Shown here one piece after another: positions 1-8,360 of a stretch of 64,000 nt of DNA (its first letter is position 1; every line of letters begins with the position of its first letter). Position numbers and translations under genes: made by a program. Under the pieces are notes generated by a model, which saw only the letters and a list, made by a program, of their open reading frames with translations, made no database searches and was not told where the DNA came from. Source of the DNA: Pirellula staleyi DSM 6068 (lineage in GTDB: Bacteria > Planctomycetota > Planctomycetia > Pirellulales > Pirellulaceae); NCBI RefSeq assembly GCF_000025185.1, contig NC_013720.1:1-64000 (forward strand). The letters run 5' to 3'.

Positions 1-233
1 AAGAATTCTTATCCCGACCTTCATCTGGTGGTTTGACTTGCGAGCTAGCACGGCTACAATCGCCCCACGTTCGACATCGAAGTACGCGACAGACGGTGAC
101 ACCAATGTGTCCCGCGGTTGCATCCCACCCGATGCGTCGACATGCATCCAAATCGGGACATTCTGAAGTCCAGATTTCGAAACCCCTCACCAGTTCAACG
201 GGCAGTACTGCGCGCAGAAGGAATCCAACGGGC

Positions 234-1946
234 GTGAGCAAGGATGAGCGGGAGATCGAGTCGGCTGTGCTGGAAGCACTTGCTGCCAAGATCGGAACAG
301 ATCGATTGACCATGTGGTTCACCGGCGACACGCAATTGGCGTGGACCGGCGAAAAACTGGTCGTCTCGACCGGTGATGAATTCACCGCCAGCCGCATCCG
401 TCGCAACTTCGTCCTCGATCTGCGCGACATCATCACCACCATCGCGGGCCCGCAGGCCAAGGTCGAAATCGAACTCCTCGGTGAATCACCACTCGGGGAA
501 AAAGGTGTTGACGCGCTGCCCCTGTCGCAGGCCCAACCATTGCCTCTCACTGCATCGCCCGCGAGCTTCAGCACGAGAAGCACAGCGCCGAGCATGAGAA
601 GCACGTCGAGCAGTGCTGCCCACGGTTCGCACGCGCTGCGTGTCGCTTCGCCAAGCTTGGCTCGCAGTGATGCGTCGCGCACCAGTGCTCAAGAGACGAT
701 CGAAAAGATCCTCAAGTCGGCCGGCACCTCACGTGCAGCTACGAAGCCTACTACGCATAAGCCAAGCAGCGACAGTTCTACGAGCAGCACCCCAGCCGCC
801 GCGAACATTTCGGCGGAGAGCCATTCGGGCGCAAACAATTCGCCCGATAGCAATCCAGCGGCCAGCAGCGCTGCGGAAACGATTCCTGCCGAGAAACTCC
901 GCTGGACTCGTCGCCCCTTCGCCCGCCTCGATTCGTTCGTCGAAGGGGATGGCAATCGGATCGCCCTTTCGGCCGCCAAATCGGTGCTGCCGCGTCTGGG
1001 TAAAATGTCGCCACTCGTCTTCTCGGGTCCTCCCGGCTGCGGCAAAACCCATCTGCTCGAAGGGATCTGGTCGCACGCCCGGCATCACTCGAGCCTTAAG
1101 CGCGTGGTCTACCTGACCGCCGAACAATTCACCACGCACTTTGTCGAAGCGCTACGTGGCAGCGGACTCCCCAGCTTCCGTAAAAAATATCGCGACGTCG
1201 AACTGCTGCTGATCGACGACATTCAATTCTTCGCCGGCAAGCAGTCGACCCTCACCGAACTCCTCTACACCATCGAAACGCTGCTGCGTGAAGGTCGGCA
1301 ACTCGTGCTGGCCGCAGATCGTCCTTTGAGTCAGCTCCGGATGCTCGGCGCCGATGTGGTGAATCGTCTCGGGGGTGGTTTGGTCTGCACGATCGATCCC
1401 GCCGACTTTGGAACCCGTCGTGGAATCCTCGAGCGTTTGGCGATCGAGCGCAGCGTTGTGGTGCCGAGCGATGTGCTCGACTGGCTTGCCGCTTCGCTCG
1501 AAGGTGACGCGCGACTCCTCTCAGGTGCCATGAACCGGCTCGCGGCCACTGCCGAGATGAGCCAGAAGGCGCTCACGCTCGAGTCGGCTGAAGCGGCTCT
1601 TTCGGATCTGCTCGGCGCGAGCCGCCGCGCGGTGCGGATGAACGATATTGTCGGCGCGGTCTGCAACATGTTTGGGCTCGAGCCCGACAGCCTGCAGTCG
1701 AGCAGCAAGAGCCCCGCGATCAGTCACCCGCGCATGCTTGCCATGTGGCTAGCCCGCAAATACACCCGCGCTGCACTCTCGGAAATCGGCCGCAACTTTG
1801 GCCGTCGCAGCCACACCACCGTCCTCTCGGCCCAGTCGAAAGTGACCCGCTGGCTCGCTGAAGGAAAACGGGTTTCCCTCTCGCACGGCGACTGCACCGT
1901 CGAAGACGCGCTCCGTCGCCTCGAATCGCAGCTCCGCGCCAGCTAA
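234..1946 (+). CDS. dnaA: Chromosomal replication initiator DnaA
   Basis: Initiates chromosome replication by ATP-dependent assembly on DnaA boxes and origin melting. The 570-residue reading starts at GTG 234, preceded by AAGGA at about 218-222, and begins directly with a domain I-like sequence (SKDEREIESAVLEALA). The frame stays open upstream to a TTG at 33, but those extra 67 residues do not look like DnaA. A long Ser/Thr/Ala-rich linker (domain II, about residues 90-220) is followed by the AAA+ domain with Walker A GPPGCGKT (265-272) and Walker B LLLIDDIQF (D328-D329). Domain IV carries the DNA-binding signature GRRSHTTV near residue 523. The linker is longer than in many DnaA proteins. 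Identification is secure; the exact start is less so. Confidence 0.97.
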   Translation: MSKDEREIESAVLEALAAKIGTDRLTMWFTGDTQLAWTGEKLVVSTGDEFTASRIRRNFVLDLRDIITTIAGPQAKVEIELLGESPLGEKGVDALPLSQAQPLPLTASPASFSTRSTAPSMRSTSSSAAHGSHALRVASPSLARSDASRTSAQETIEKILKSAGTSRAATKPTTHKPSSDSSTSSTPAAANISAESHSGANNSPDSNPAASSAAETIPAEKLRWTRRPFARLDSFVEGDGNRIALSAAKSVLPRLGKMSPLVFSGPPGCGKTHLLEGIWSHARHHSSLKRVVYLTAEQFTTHFVEALRGSGLPSFRKKYRDVELLLIDDIQFFAGKQSTLTELLYTIETLLREGRQLVLAADRPLSQLRMLGADVVNRLGGGLVCTIDPADFGTRRGILERLAIERSVVVPSDVLDWLAASLEGDARLLSGAMNRLAATAEMSQKALTLESAEAALSDLLGASRRAVRMNDIVGAVCNMFGLEPDSLQSSSKSPAISHPRMLAMWLARKYTRAALSEIGRNFGRRSHTTVLSAQSKVTRWLAEGKRVSLSHGDCTVEDALRRLESQLRAS

Positions 1947-1958
1947 CACGCGGATTAG

Positions 1959-1977
1959 CACTGGCCAGAGGCCAGTG
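1959..1977. repeat. REP-like palindrome CACTGGCC-aga-GGCCAGTG
   Basis: A perfect 8-bp stem with a 3-base loop lies just after the dnaA stop in the gap between the convergent dnaA and PQQ-propeller genes. The same core (cactgg...ccagtggcac) forms the right arm of the larger elements at 16463-16571 and 26258-26367, so this looks like a solo arm of that family. Confidence 0.7.
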
Positions 1978-2053
1978 GCACCCGGGCTGCACCTCTGACG
2001 GATCGGAGATAGCGACATGCACTACGCTGGGAAGCATCGCCCTGCGCATGAAA

Positions 2054-2090
2054 AAGCGTGCTGGCGAAATCGATCTTCACCAGCACGCTT
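2054..2090 (-). terminator. Intrinsic terminator of the PQQ-propeller gene
   Basis: An 11-bp perfect stem (AAGCGTGCTGG / CCAGCACGCTT) is followed on the minus strand by a run of five T. It lies about 30 bases after the stop codon at 2122, as expected for the leftward gene. Confidence 0.8.
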
Positions 2091-2121
2091 CTAGTAACTC
2101 AGTCGCGCGATCAGTACGGCA

Positions 2122-3732
2122 CTAGCCGAACGGATCAGCCTCTGCTGGCATCGGCATCGGCATCGGTTTGGGGGCGGGAGCTCCGAACGGATCGGCTCCA
2201 CCATCACCAAACGGATCGGGCTCGGCTGGCATGGGCATCGGCTTGGGAGCGGGGGCTCCAAACGGATCGGCCCCACCATCGCCAAACGGATCAACCGCCG
2301 GAGCAGGCTCGGCCCCTGGATCCATTGGCTTGGTCTGCTGACCAGGCGCGTCGGAAGCTTTCTTCTTCGGCGGATCGGCGTCGACGTACAGGTTCGGCCA
2401 GCGTCGATCGGTCTCACGCAAGCACTGCAGCACGCCGCTGGTCGTCCCGACAATGATTCGATCGGTAGCGATGTTCAAAAATCGAAGATCGAGTCCCAGG
2501 CTGCTGATCGTACCGATCCGGCTGCCGCTGTTGGTATCGAGAATCACCAGATTGCCCGACTGATCGACGGCATAGAGCCGTTTTTCATTCCCAGCCAGAT
2601 ACGACTCGATCCCTGTGGCGACCCATTTTTCGACAGGATCGTTCGCCGAAACCGCATACATGTGACCATTGTCAGTCACTACGTACACGGTGTCGCCAAA
2701 CGCCACGGGCGAGTGCGAAATCGGTTCCCCTGTGGTGAAACGCCACAGCACACCGCCACGCTTTTCATCGACGCAGTAGAGATAGCCGTCGAGCGAGGCT
2801 GCAAAGATTTTGCCCGGCTTCAGGAAAGCTGGTGCCGAGCTGATGGCATCCTTGGCTTCCATGCGAAAACGCATTCCAGCGGCGTTCGCGTTGCCGACGT
2901 AGAGGTTTCCTTTATCGGTCGGCCAGGCGACCACTTCATTCGAAACCACCGGCTGCACGAAGGTGTGACCGAACGAGCGATGGACTTGCACCGGGCGGTT
3001 GGGTTCTTTGATGTTGTACTGCTCGACAGCGCCGTTGATCATCGGCACAAACACCATTTCGGCCGAGAGGGCTGGGGCACAGCCCGGCGCACCACCGACA
3101 CGTTTCTGCCACACAATTTCGCCACTGTCGCTCCGCAGGATGTAGAGCGTCGAGCCGTTGATCACCGCCACCACATCGTTGTTGGCGCTCGGCGCGGTGG
3201 TGGGATAGTGCGACAGGCCAACGGTGGTCGACCAGCGTGTCTTGCCGGTATGTCCGTCGATGGCATGCACCACTCCCCGCTCGCCGGTAGCATAGAACGT
3301 GATCTCGGGAAGGATATGCTTGGTCACGACCGGAGGAGCAGCGGTGCTTTTTTCACTCTCCAGACGAGCCACAATTTTGGCGAGCTGTTCGTCGGCTTTT
3401 TTCTGCGCCCCGTCGACACCCACCATCTCGCCAAACGCATTGCGGTCGCGCTCGGAGAATAAGTAGACCTGGCCATCGTCGACGATTTCGAAAATCGTCT
3501 CGCTTTTCGATGTGCTCACATGCTGACGCAGTCCCGCCAAACGCCCTTGAGCGGCGTCGAGATCGATCTGCGTGAACCACATCGTCTCGAGGCCATGTCG
3601 ACGCGTGGTGCTGCTCGGAAGCAGGGCAGAACCTGTTTGAGCCACAGCCGCTGCTGGCGCGATCGCCCCTGACACGAGTGCCCAGGCAATCGCCGAAAAA
3701 ACAACAGGCCTCAGCCGCCATGAATTGATCAT
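2122..3732 (-). CDS. Secreted PQQ-type beta-propeller repeat protein
   Basis: Probably an exported beta-propeller protein with a structural or binding role; no enzymatic function can be assigned. The chosen ATG at 3732 gives a clean signal peptide (MINSWRLRPVVFSAIAWALV... ending near AVAQT); ATG 3750 is an alternative. The middle contains repeated PQQ-like blades, for example FYATGERGVVHAIDGHTG, GKIFAASLDGYLYCVDEKRG and DTVYVVTDNGHMYAVSAND. The C-terminus ends in a low-complexity tail with two near-identical units of DPFGDGGADPFGAPAPKP followed by Met-Pro repeats, visible also as DNA repeats at about 2130-2300. The gene converges on dnaA, with its own terminator at 2054-2090. Confidence 0.85.
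   Translation of the reverse strand: MINSWRLRPVVFSAIAWALVSGAIAPAAAVAQTGSALLPSSTTRRHGLETMWFTQIDLDAAQGRLAGLRQHVSTSKSETIFEIVDDGQVYLFSERDRNAFGEMVGVDGAQKKADEQLAKIVARLESEKSTAAPPVVTKHILPEITFYATGERGVVHAIDGHTGKTRWSTTVGLSHYPTTAPSANNDVVAVINGSTLYILRSDSGEIVWQKRVGGAPGCAPALSAEMVFVPMINGAVEQYNIKEPNRPVQVHRSFGHTFVQPVVSNEVVAWPTDKGNLYVGNANAAGMRFRMEAKDAISSAPAFLKPGKIFAASLDGYLYCVDEKRGGVLWRFTTGEPISHSPVAFGDTVYVVTDNGHMYAVSANDPVEKWVATGIESYLAGNEKRLYAVDQSGNLVILDTNSGSRIGTISSLGLDLRFLNIATDRIIVGTTSGVLQCLRETDRRWPNLYVDADPPKKKASDAPGQQTKPMDPGAEPAPAVDPFGDGGADPFGAPAPKPMPMPAEPDPFGDGGADPFGAPAPKPMPMPMPAEADPFG
2125..2300 (-). repeat. In-frame tandem repeat encoding the Asp-Pro-Phe-Gly / Met-Pro tail
   Basis: Two imperfect copies of a unit of about 25-27 codons encode DPFG-DGGADPFGAPAPKP plus (MP)n. 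The copies differ by the number of Met-Pro dipeptides, which suggests slippage. Confidence 0.75.
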
Positions 3733-4337
3733 CGCGCTATAGTTCCCCATGAGGAGCCGCAACTTCCGTCAGAAAAGAGGACGCTCGCCGGTTCGAGAGT
3801 CCGGGACCATCACTCCTCAGAATAGTTCGTGGCCCAGGAAAAATCACCTGAATCTGCCCCCCAAAACGGAAACTTCCCCCAGTTGCTCGCCCCCTCGACC
3901 GCGCTTTGGTCGCTACAATCCCCCGAACCTGAACCACCCCCTAGCGGCATGCTATCCGCCACAAGCGTTCCCTGCGGGACCTTCACTTGCCGTCGATCTT
4001 TCGAGATTGCTGCCAATTTAGGGGAAAATTGCATGGAAATTACCCCGCTCGGGCGATACGTTCTTAATGAGACTGCTTGGGGCAGTAGCCAAAAGGACTA
4101 GTCCACCTTCCCAGGACCAGCGAGCTGAGGGCCCGATTTCGCCTCGTAACGTCAGCGGCTGCGCTTTCGAGCGCATACGCAACTAGGTGATTTCGTCGCT
4201 GCTGCTGCTGCGCTGCCACTAGCCTGCTGACACCCCCGGGTTAGTCACCGCGCCATTCATCTTTTTCTTGCGGCGCGTCGGCGTTTGCTTGGTAATCCCC
4301 TTTTCATTCATCCAAGCTCCTGAGATCGAGGTGTAGC
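3733..4337. other. Divergent intergenic region, no gene recognised
   Basis: About 600 bases separate the leftward propeller gene from the rightward DUF1559 gene. Short open frames here lack ribosome sites or protein-like composition. It must hold both promoters, but I cannot point to a confident -35/-10 pair or riboswitch. Confidence 0.5.
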
Positions 4338-5291
4338 ATGTCATCGTCTCCCATCTATTCGACTTCGGCAGCCCGGCGAGGATTTACCCTCGTCGAACTC
4401 CTGGTGGTGATCGCCATCATTGGCGTGCTCGTTGCGCTGCTCCTTCCGGCGGTGCAAAGTGCTCGCGAAGCAGCGCGGCGCATGCAGTGCGCCAACAACC
4501 TCAAGCAGATCGGCATCGGGGTGCACAACCATCACGATGTCACGGGCTACTTGCCCCCCACGCACACCGGCGGCACGTCGGGCAATCACAAGTATGGAAC
4601 GTGGACCATTCATCTGCTGCCGTTCATCGAGCAACAAACGCTCTATCAGCAGTTCGATTTGTCGGTGCAGTTTGATGTCGCTCCGAATCCGGCCGCCGCT
4701 GCTTCTGACGCCGCTTGCTCGCTGAAAGTTTATCAATGCCCTTCGCGTCGCAGTGGCGTGCAGCGCTCTGATGCTGCGCCACAAGTGGGTGGCACCGGTG
4801 ACTACGCCGTCGCTTCGGTCGCTTCTGCCAACTTTCAACATCAGCATCAAAGCTCTGGCGTTTTGTTCGGCGCGATGATCGGCTCGGAACGGGTCGGCAC
4901 CGTCTGGACTGCGCGGAGCCGCTTTGCCGACATCAGCGATGGCCTGTCGAACACCGTGCTGATTGGCGAAAAGCACGTCTTTAAGTCGCACCTCAACAAA
5001 GGGGCTGGCAGCGCGACCCAAAGCGCCGACGGCAATCACTTTTTGTCGGATCAAACAGCGTGGTACGAATGTCACACCGTTCGCAACGCCGCGCATCCGT
5101 TCGGCATCTCCAAAGGCCCCAACGACAACAGCGCCAGCGAACCTTGGAAAATGTTTGGCAGCTGGCATCCCAGCACCTGCCAATTTTTGCTCGGCGATGG
5201 AAGCGTGCGCGGCATTCGCAACACCATCGATGTCACCACCCTGACACGTCTCGGCGATCGCCGCGATGGTGAAGTGCTCGGCGAATTCTAA
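4338..5291 (+). CDS. DUF1559 family protein with type IV pilin-like N-terminus
   Basis: A member of the DUF1559 family, which is strongly expanded in planctomycetes and is thought to be exported through a pseudopilin-like signal. The start ATG 4338 has a good GAGGTG ribosome site. Residues 15-35 carry the prepilin signature GFTLVELLVVIAIIGVLVAL, followed by LLPAVQSAREAARRMQCANN and the typical NNLKQIG helix. The C-terminal signature LLGDGSVRGIRNTID matches the family's ending. At 317 residues the length is normal. The next gene codes for a small lipoprotein, a common pairing. The cellular role of the family is not established. Confidence 0.93.
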   Translation: MSSSPIYSTSAARRGFTLVELLVVIAIIGVLVALLLPAVQSAREAARRMQCANNLKQIGIGVHNHHDVTGYLPPTHTGGTSGNHKYGTWTIHLLPFIEQQTLYQQFDLSVQFDVAPNPAAAASDAACSLKVYQCPSRRSGVQRSDAAPQVGGTGDYAVASVASANFQHQHQSSGVLFGAMIGSERVGTVWTARSRFADISDGLSNTVLIGEKHVFKSHLNKGAGSATQSADGNHFLSDQTAWYECHTVRNAAHPFGISKGPNDNSASEPWKMFGSWHPSTCQFLLGDGSVRGIRNTIDVTTLTRLGDRRDGEVLGEF

Positions 5292-5411
5292 GCCCCGCAA
5301 TCGTCACCCCCGTGCAGCACTCACGCTGCACTGGCACTGGCTGCGCGGACTTCTATAACACGCAGCCCGCTCCCCTCCTCTCTCCCGCGAACCTTCCCAA
5401 ACTCAGCACCT

Positions 5412-5876
5412 ATGAACTTTCTCGACGCTCACCTCTCTCGCGCCTCGCAACCAGCGCTACTGCGCATCGCTCGCAAACTGCAACTCGTCACCTTCGGTCT
5501 AGCAGCGCTCGTGCTCGCTGCTATCGCCACGGGATGCGGCAGTTCCAATGCCCAGGTGCATGGCAAAGTGACTCTCCCCGACGGATCGCCCGCCATTGGC
5601 GTGGTGGTCAGCTTTCAGGAACCGACGCTGCAACTCGGCGCAACCGGGGTGACCGATATGCAAGGCGTGTACAACCTGCATACCGAAAAGCCAGGGGACG
5701 GCGCTCCGCTGGGGAACTACAAAATTGCGGTCTTCCAGCCTGGCCCGGCCGACAGCAGCCAGCCCGATCCGCCGCGCCTGTTTCCCAAACGGTACGAAAA
5801 TCGGGATCAGTCGCAGCTCGCCTTTGAAGTAAAGCCGGGGGATAACGAGTTCAATATCGCACTGGCAGCCCAGTAA
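5412..5876 (+). CDS. Small lipoprotein with carboxypeptidase-regulatory-like fold
   Basis: A 154-residue putative lipoprotein. After a hydrophobic stretch (residues 25-40) comes a lipobox-like IATGC with Cys42. The mature part resembles the transthyretin/carboxypeptidase regulatory-like fold: VHGKVTLPDGSPAIGVVVSF, then GVTDMQGVYNL, and a final beta-rich stretch. Such small lipoproteins often follow DUF1559 genes in planctomycetes, and this one lies 120 bases downstream on the same strand. The function is unknown; a surface structural role is an inference. Confidence 0.8.
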   Translation: MNFLDAHLSRASQPALLRIARKLQLVTFGLAALVLAAIATGCGSSNAQVHGKVTLPDGSPAIGVVVSFQEPTLQLGATGVTDMQGVYNLHTEKPGDGAPLGNYKIAVFQPGPADSSQPDPPRLFPKRYENRDQSQLAFEVKPGDNEFNIALAAQ

Positions 5877-6029
5877 CATGGGAGTCCCGACAAGCGGGCG
5901 CCGCTGACGAGTATTTCGTGCGATTCTCGAGGAACTTGGCAGCAGACACGCGCCATCGAGTACAACTAAGAGCATGCGCATCGCCGCGCACGCTTCTTTC
6001 GCTTGCTACTCACATGGGATTCATCGCGC

Positions 6030-6839
6030 ATGCTGCCGATTGGGGACGACAATCACGACCGGACCATTTTTCCCTGGGTCACGGTCACTCTCATCGTCAT
6101 CAACGCACTCGTGTTCATCGGGCTGCAAGGGGCCGGCTCGAACGATCGTTTTACGAACGCCTTTGCCACGGTTCCCCGGGAAATCGCGACAGCCAGCGAC
6201 ATCGTGACGCAAGATCGACAGGTGCAAGTGAGCACCATCGATGGACCAGTCCTGGTTACCGCGCCCGGTCTCGAACGCACACCGATTCCGGTCTACCTGA
6301 CGCTGATCACCGCGATGTTCATGCACGGTAGCTGGGCCCACTTGCTCGGCAACATGTGGTTCCTCTGGATTTTCGGCGACAACATCGAGCAAGACCTGGG
6401 GCGCGTCCGCTACACGATCTTCTACCTGCTGACAGGTCTCTTGGCAGGCCTGGCGCACGTCTTTTCCGATCTGTCGTCGACCATTCCGTGCCTCGGAGCA
6501 TCGGGGGCGATTTCCGGAGTGCTCGGGGCCTATCTGCTGCTGCACTGGCAGCGCCAAGTGCGCGTGCTGGTCGGCTATGTGCAGATGCAAGTCCCCGGCT
6601 TTGTCGCGGTCGGTTTCTGGTTTGTCTTCCAGGTGATCCAGGGGCTGGGGATGCTCGGCGGCGAGAGTGGCGGCGTCGCCTACGGCGCTCACATCGGCGG
6701 CTTTGTCGCCGGCGTCGCCCTGATCTATCCCTTCATGATTGGCCGACCACCGGCCGAGACTCCCACACGCTCGGTCGGCAATTCGTACCAGTCTCCCAAG
6801 CAGTACGATCCCCACTGGGATGCCCGCCACTATCGCTAG
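6030..6839 (+). CDS. Rhomboid family intramembrane serine protease
   Basis: An integral membrane protein of 269 residues from ATG 6030; the frame extends upstream only to a TTG. Rhomboids cleave transmembrane substrates with a Ser-His dyad. Visible hallmarks are the HLLGNMWFLWIFGDNIE segment, the catalytic GASGAISG (Ser158 in this numbering) and the C-terminal AHIGGFVAGV with the catalytic His221. At least six hydrophobic segments can be traced. The loop after the first helix is long (about residues 35-85). The substrate cannot be inferred. It converges on the manganese catalase gene. Confidence 0.93.
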   Translation: MLPIGDDNHDRTIFPWVTVTLIVINALVFIGLQGAGSNDRFTNAFATVPREIATASDIVTQDRQVQVSTIDGPVLVTAPGLERTPIPVYLTLITAMFMHGSWAHLLGNMWFLWIFGDNIEQDLGRVRYTIFYLLTGLLAGLAHVFSDLSSTIPCLGASGAISGVLGAYLLLHWQRQVRVLVGYVQMQVPGFVAVGFWFVFQVIQGLGMLGGESGGVAYGAHIGGFVAGVALIYPFMIGRPPAETPTRSVGNSYQSPKQYDPHWDARHYR

Positions 6840-6874
6840 CTGCGCTAGGAAGTGACGAAGCCCAGTCGTTGCGA

Positions 6875-6893
6875 CCTGCTGAGCCTCAGCAGG
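6875..6893. repeat. Palindrome between convergent rhomboid and catalase genes
   Basis: The two halves CCTGCTGAG and CTCAGCAGG flank a single C. No T run follows, so it is a weak terminator candidate, but its position between convergent stops is typical of the small palindromes in this window. Confidence 0.5.
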
Positions 6894-6907
6894 TGCCAGG
6901 GAGTGCA

Positions 6908-7702
6908 CTATTTGGAAGATCGCTTTTTAGGGCTGCCAGAATGGGAGTTGCCAGAATTCGCGTTTTCCATCGCTGCGCGGGCTGGCACCTTCTCGGCATC
7001 ACACAAAGCGGGAGCTTCGATGAATTTCCAATCGTCCCCTTCGTTCCAGGGACCACGTGCGTCGATCTCTCCTTCCTCCCCTACGCCAGTCGAGTCGTTG
7101 TAAAATTCATCGACAATGCCAGGAGTCGGTGGAATTTTGCCAATCGACAGAGGATCTTTCCCCATGCTGTCGAGCGCTGCCATGAAGGCTTTCATGTGGG
7201 TAATTTCGCGCGTCATCAAAAACTGTAATGCCTCTTTGGTCCCGGCATCGTCGCAGAAATTGATCAGCCGCTCGTACACAATCTTGGCCCGAGCTTCGGC
7301 AGCAATGTTGCTTCGCAAATCGACATCCAGCTCACCGGTCACCTTCAAATAGTCGGCTGTCCAAGCATTTCCCATCGAGTTGCAGAGGGTCACCCCTCCC
7401 CCACCAGCAATCGCAACCAGTGGATCGGCTTCCGCTGCTTCGCGTCCGAGCTTCATCGGCCTCAGATGCAGTCGAGCAAGCGCGCCGACCACCTCCAAGT
7501 GACTCAGCTCCTCGGTTCCGATATCCATCAGCAGATCTTTTCGCTCGGGATCTTCGCAGTTCAGCCCTTGGATCGAGTACTGCATCGCAGCAGCGAGTTC
7601 ACCATTCGCACCACCAAATTGCTCAAGCAGCATGTTCCCAAAACAGGGATCTGGCTGATCGACACGTACCGTAAACATGAGCTTTTTAACGTGATGATAC
7701 AT
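6908..7702 (-). CDS. Manganese catalase
   Basis: A dinuclear manganese catalase that dismutates hydrogen peroxide to water and oxygen in the cytoplasm. The 264-residue protein begins MYHHVKKLMFTVRVDQPDP, a typical start for the family. Likely Mn ligands by family comparison are Glu35 (NGELAAAMQYS), Glu65 and His68 (GTEELSHLE), Glu144 (YERL) and His169 (REITHMKAF). The ribosome site is weak. A large inverted repeat lies just upstream at 7781-7828 and could affect expression. Together with the thiol peroxidase at 17458 it points to peroxide defence. Confidence 0.93.
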   Translation of the reverse strand: MYHHVKKLMFTVRVDQPDPCFGNMLLEQFGGANGELAAAMQYSIQGLNCEDPERKDLLMDIGTEELSHLEVVGALARLHLRPMKLGREAAEADPLVAIAGGGGVTLCNSMGNAWTADYLKVTGELDVDLRSNIAAEARAKIVYERLINFCDDAGTKEALQFLMTREITHMKAFMAALDSMGKDPLSIGKIPPTPGIVDEFYNDSTGVGEEGEIDARGPWNEGDDWKFIEAPALCDAEKVPARAAMENANSGNSHSGSPKKRSSK

Positions 7703-7780
7703 AGCAAGTATTTTCTAAATGAAGAAGGCAGAGATTTGGGTGATCGACGAGCATTCAATAGAGGCATCAATTAGCTTCAT

Positions 7781-7828
7781 AAACAATCCAAGGGGCTGAG
7801 CTTTGGGGTAGCTCTGCCCCGATTGTTT
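7781..7828. repeat. 48-bp nested inverted repeat (operator or terminator)
   Basis: AAACAATC at the left pairs with GATTGTTT at the right, and inside it GGGGCtGAGCT pairs with AGCTCtGCCCC around a short loop. It lies upstream of the catalase start and about 130 bases downstream of the BON lipoprotein stop. On the minus strand the stem ends in GATTGTTTATG, so a leftward terminator is possible; a regulatory role is an alternative. Confidence 0.6.
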
Positions 7829-7961
7829 GCACGACAACTATTTGACATATCATTCCACAACTACCACCCAGCTGACCTCAATCAGCAGTGGCAAATGGGA
7901 CAATACTTTTTATGTCCAAACGAACTTTCGTACGTTGGCAATGGCAGAAGCTCTCAACGAA

Positions 7962-8360
7962 TTAAGGCTGAACTTCCAGTTGGTTGTCGACATTCTGGGT
8001 ACCGGCAACTTCGTTGGCCAGGCGTCCAATCTTGAGCTTCTCGTCGGCGGTAGCGACAGGTCCACGCAACGTCACATTGCCATCTTTGGTCATAATCTTG
8101 ACGTTTTGGGCGTTGAGAGACATATCCGTCCCCACCACCTGCGAACGAATCTTGGCCGTGATATCGATATCGCTTTGATTTTCCTTCTGATCGAAAGGAG
8201 TCGTCGCTGCGATGCTTCGATCCCGAGCATTGACTGCGGTATTGTCGCGATCAACCACCTGATTGGTGTCGTCGTTGAGCCGATCATTATCGGCCGTGGG
8301 GGTGCTCGTATTACAACCCAGAGCAACGATACAAAGAGCACCTAAAATAAAACGTTTCAT
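7962..8360 (-). CDS. BON-domain lipoprotein
   Basis: A 132-residue putative lipoprotein from ATG 8360, which is preceded by AAGGA at 8 bases; a longer frame upstream has no comparable site. The N-terminus MKRFILGALCIVALGC ends in a lipobox with Cys16. After an Asp/Asn-rich linker comes one BON domain (about residues 65-132; ITAKIRSQVVGTDMSLNAQN ... GNVTLRGPVATADEKLKI). BON domains are thought to bind phospholipid surfaces and often occur in envelope-stress proteins such as OsmY. A second, cytoplasmic-looking BON protein is encoded at 25510. Confidence 0.88.
   Translation of the reverse strand: MKRFILGALCIVALGCNTSTPTADNDRLNDDTNQVVDRDNTAVNARDRSIAATTPFDQKENQSDIDITAKIRSQVVGTDMSLNAQNVKIMTKDGNVTLRGPVATADEKLKIGRLANEVAGTQNVDNQLEVQP

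Noticed and set aside
1-233. Replication origin next to dnaA
   Set aside because: Only about 230 bases lie upstream and I see no cluster of TTATCCACA-like boxes or AT-rich unwinding region. The origin may lie outside the window.
4341-5300. 319-codon open frame opposite the DUF1559 gene
   Set aside because: Fully antisense to a conserved gene with a good ribosome site and pilin-like motif.
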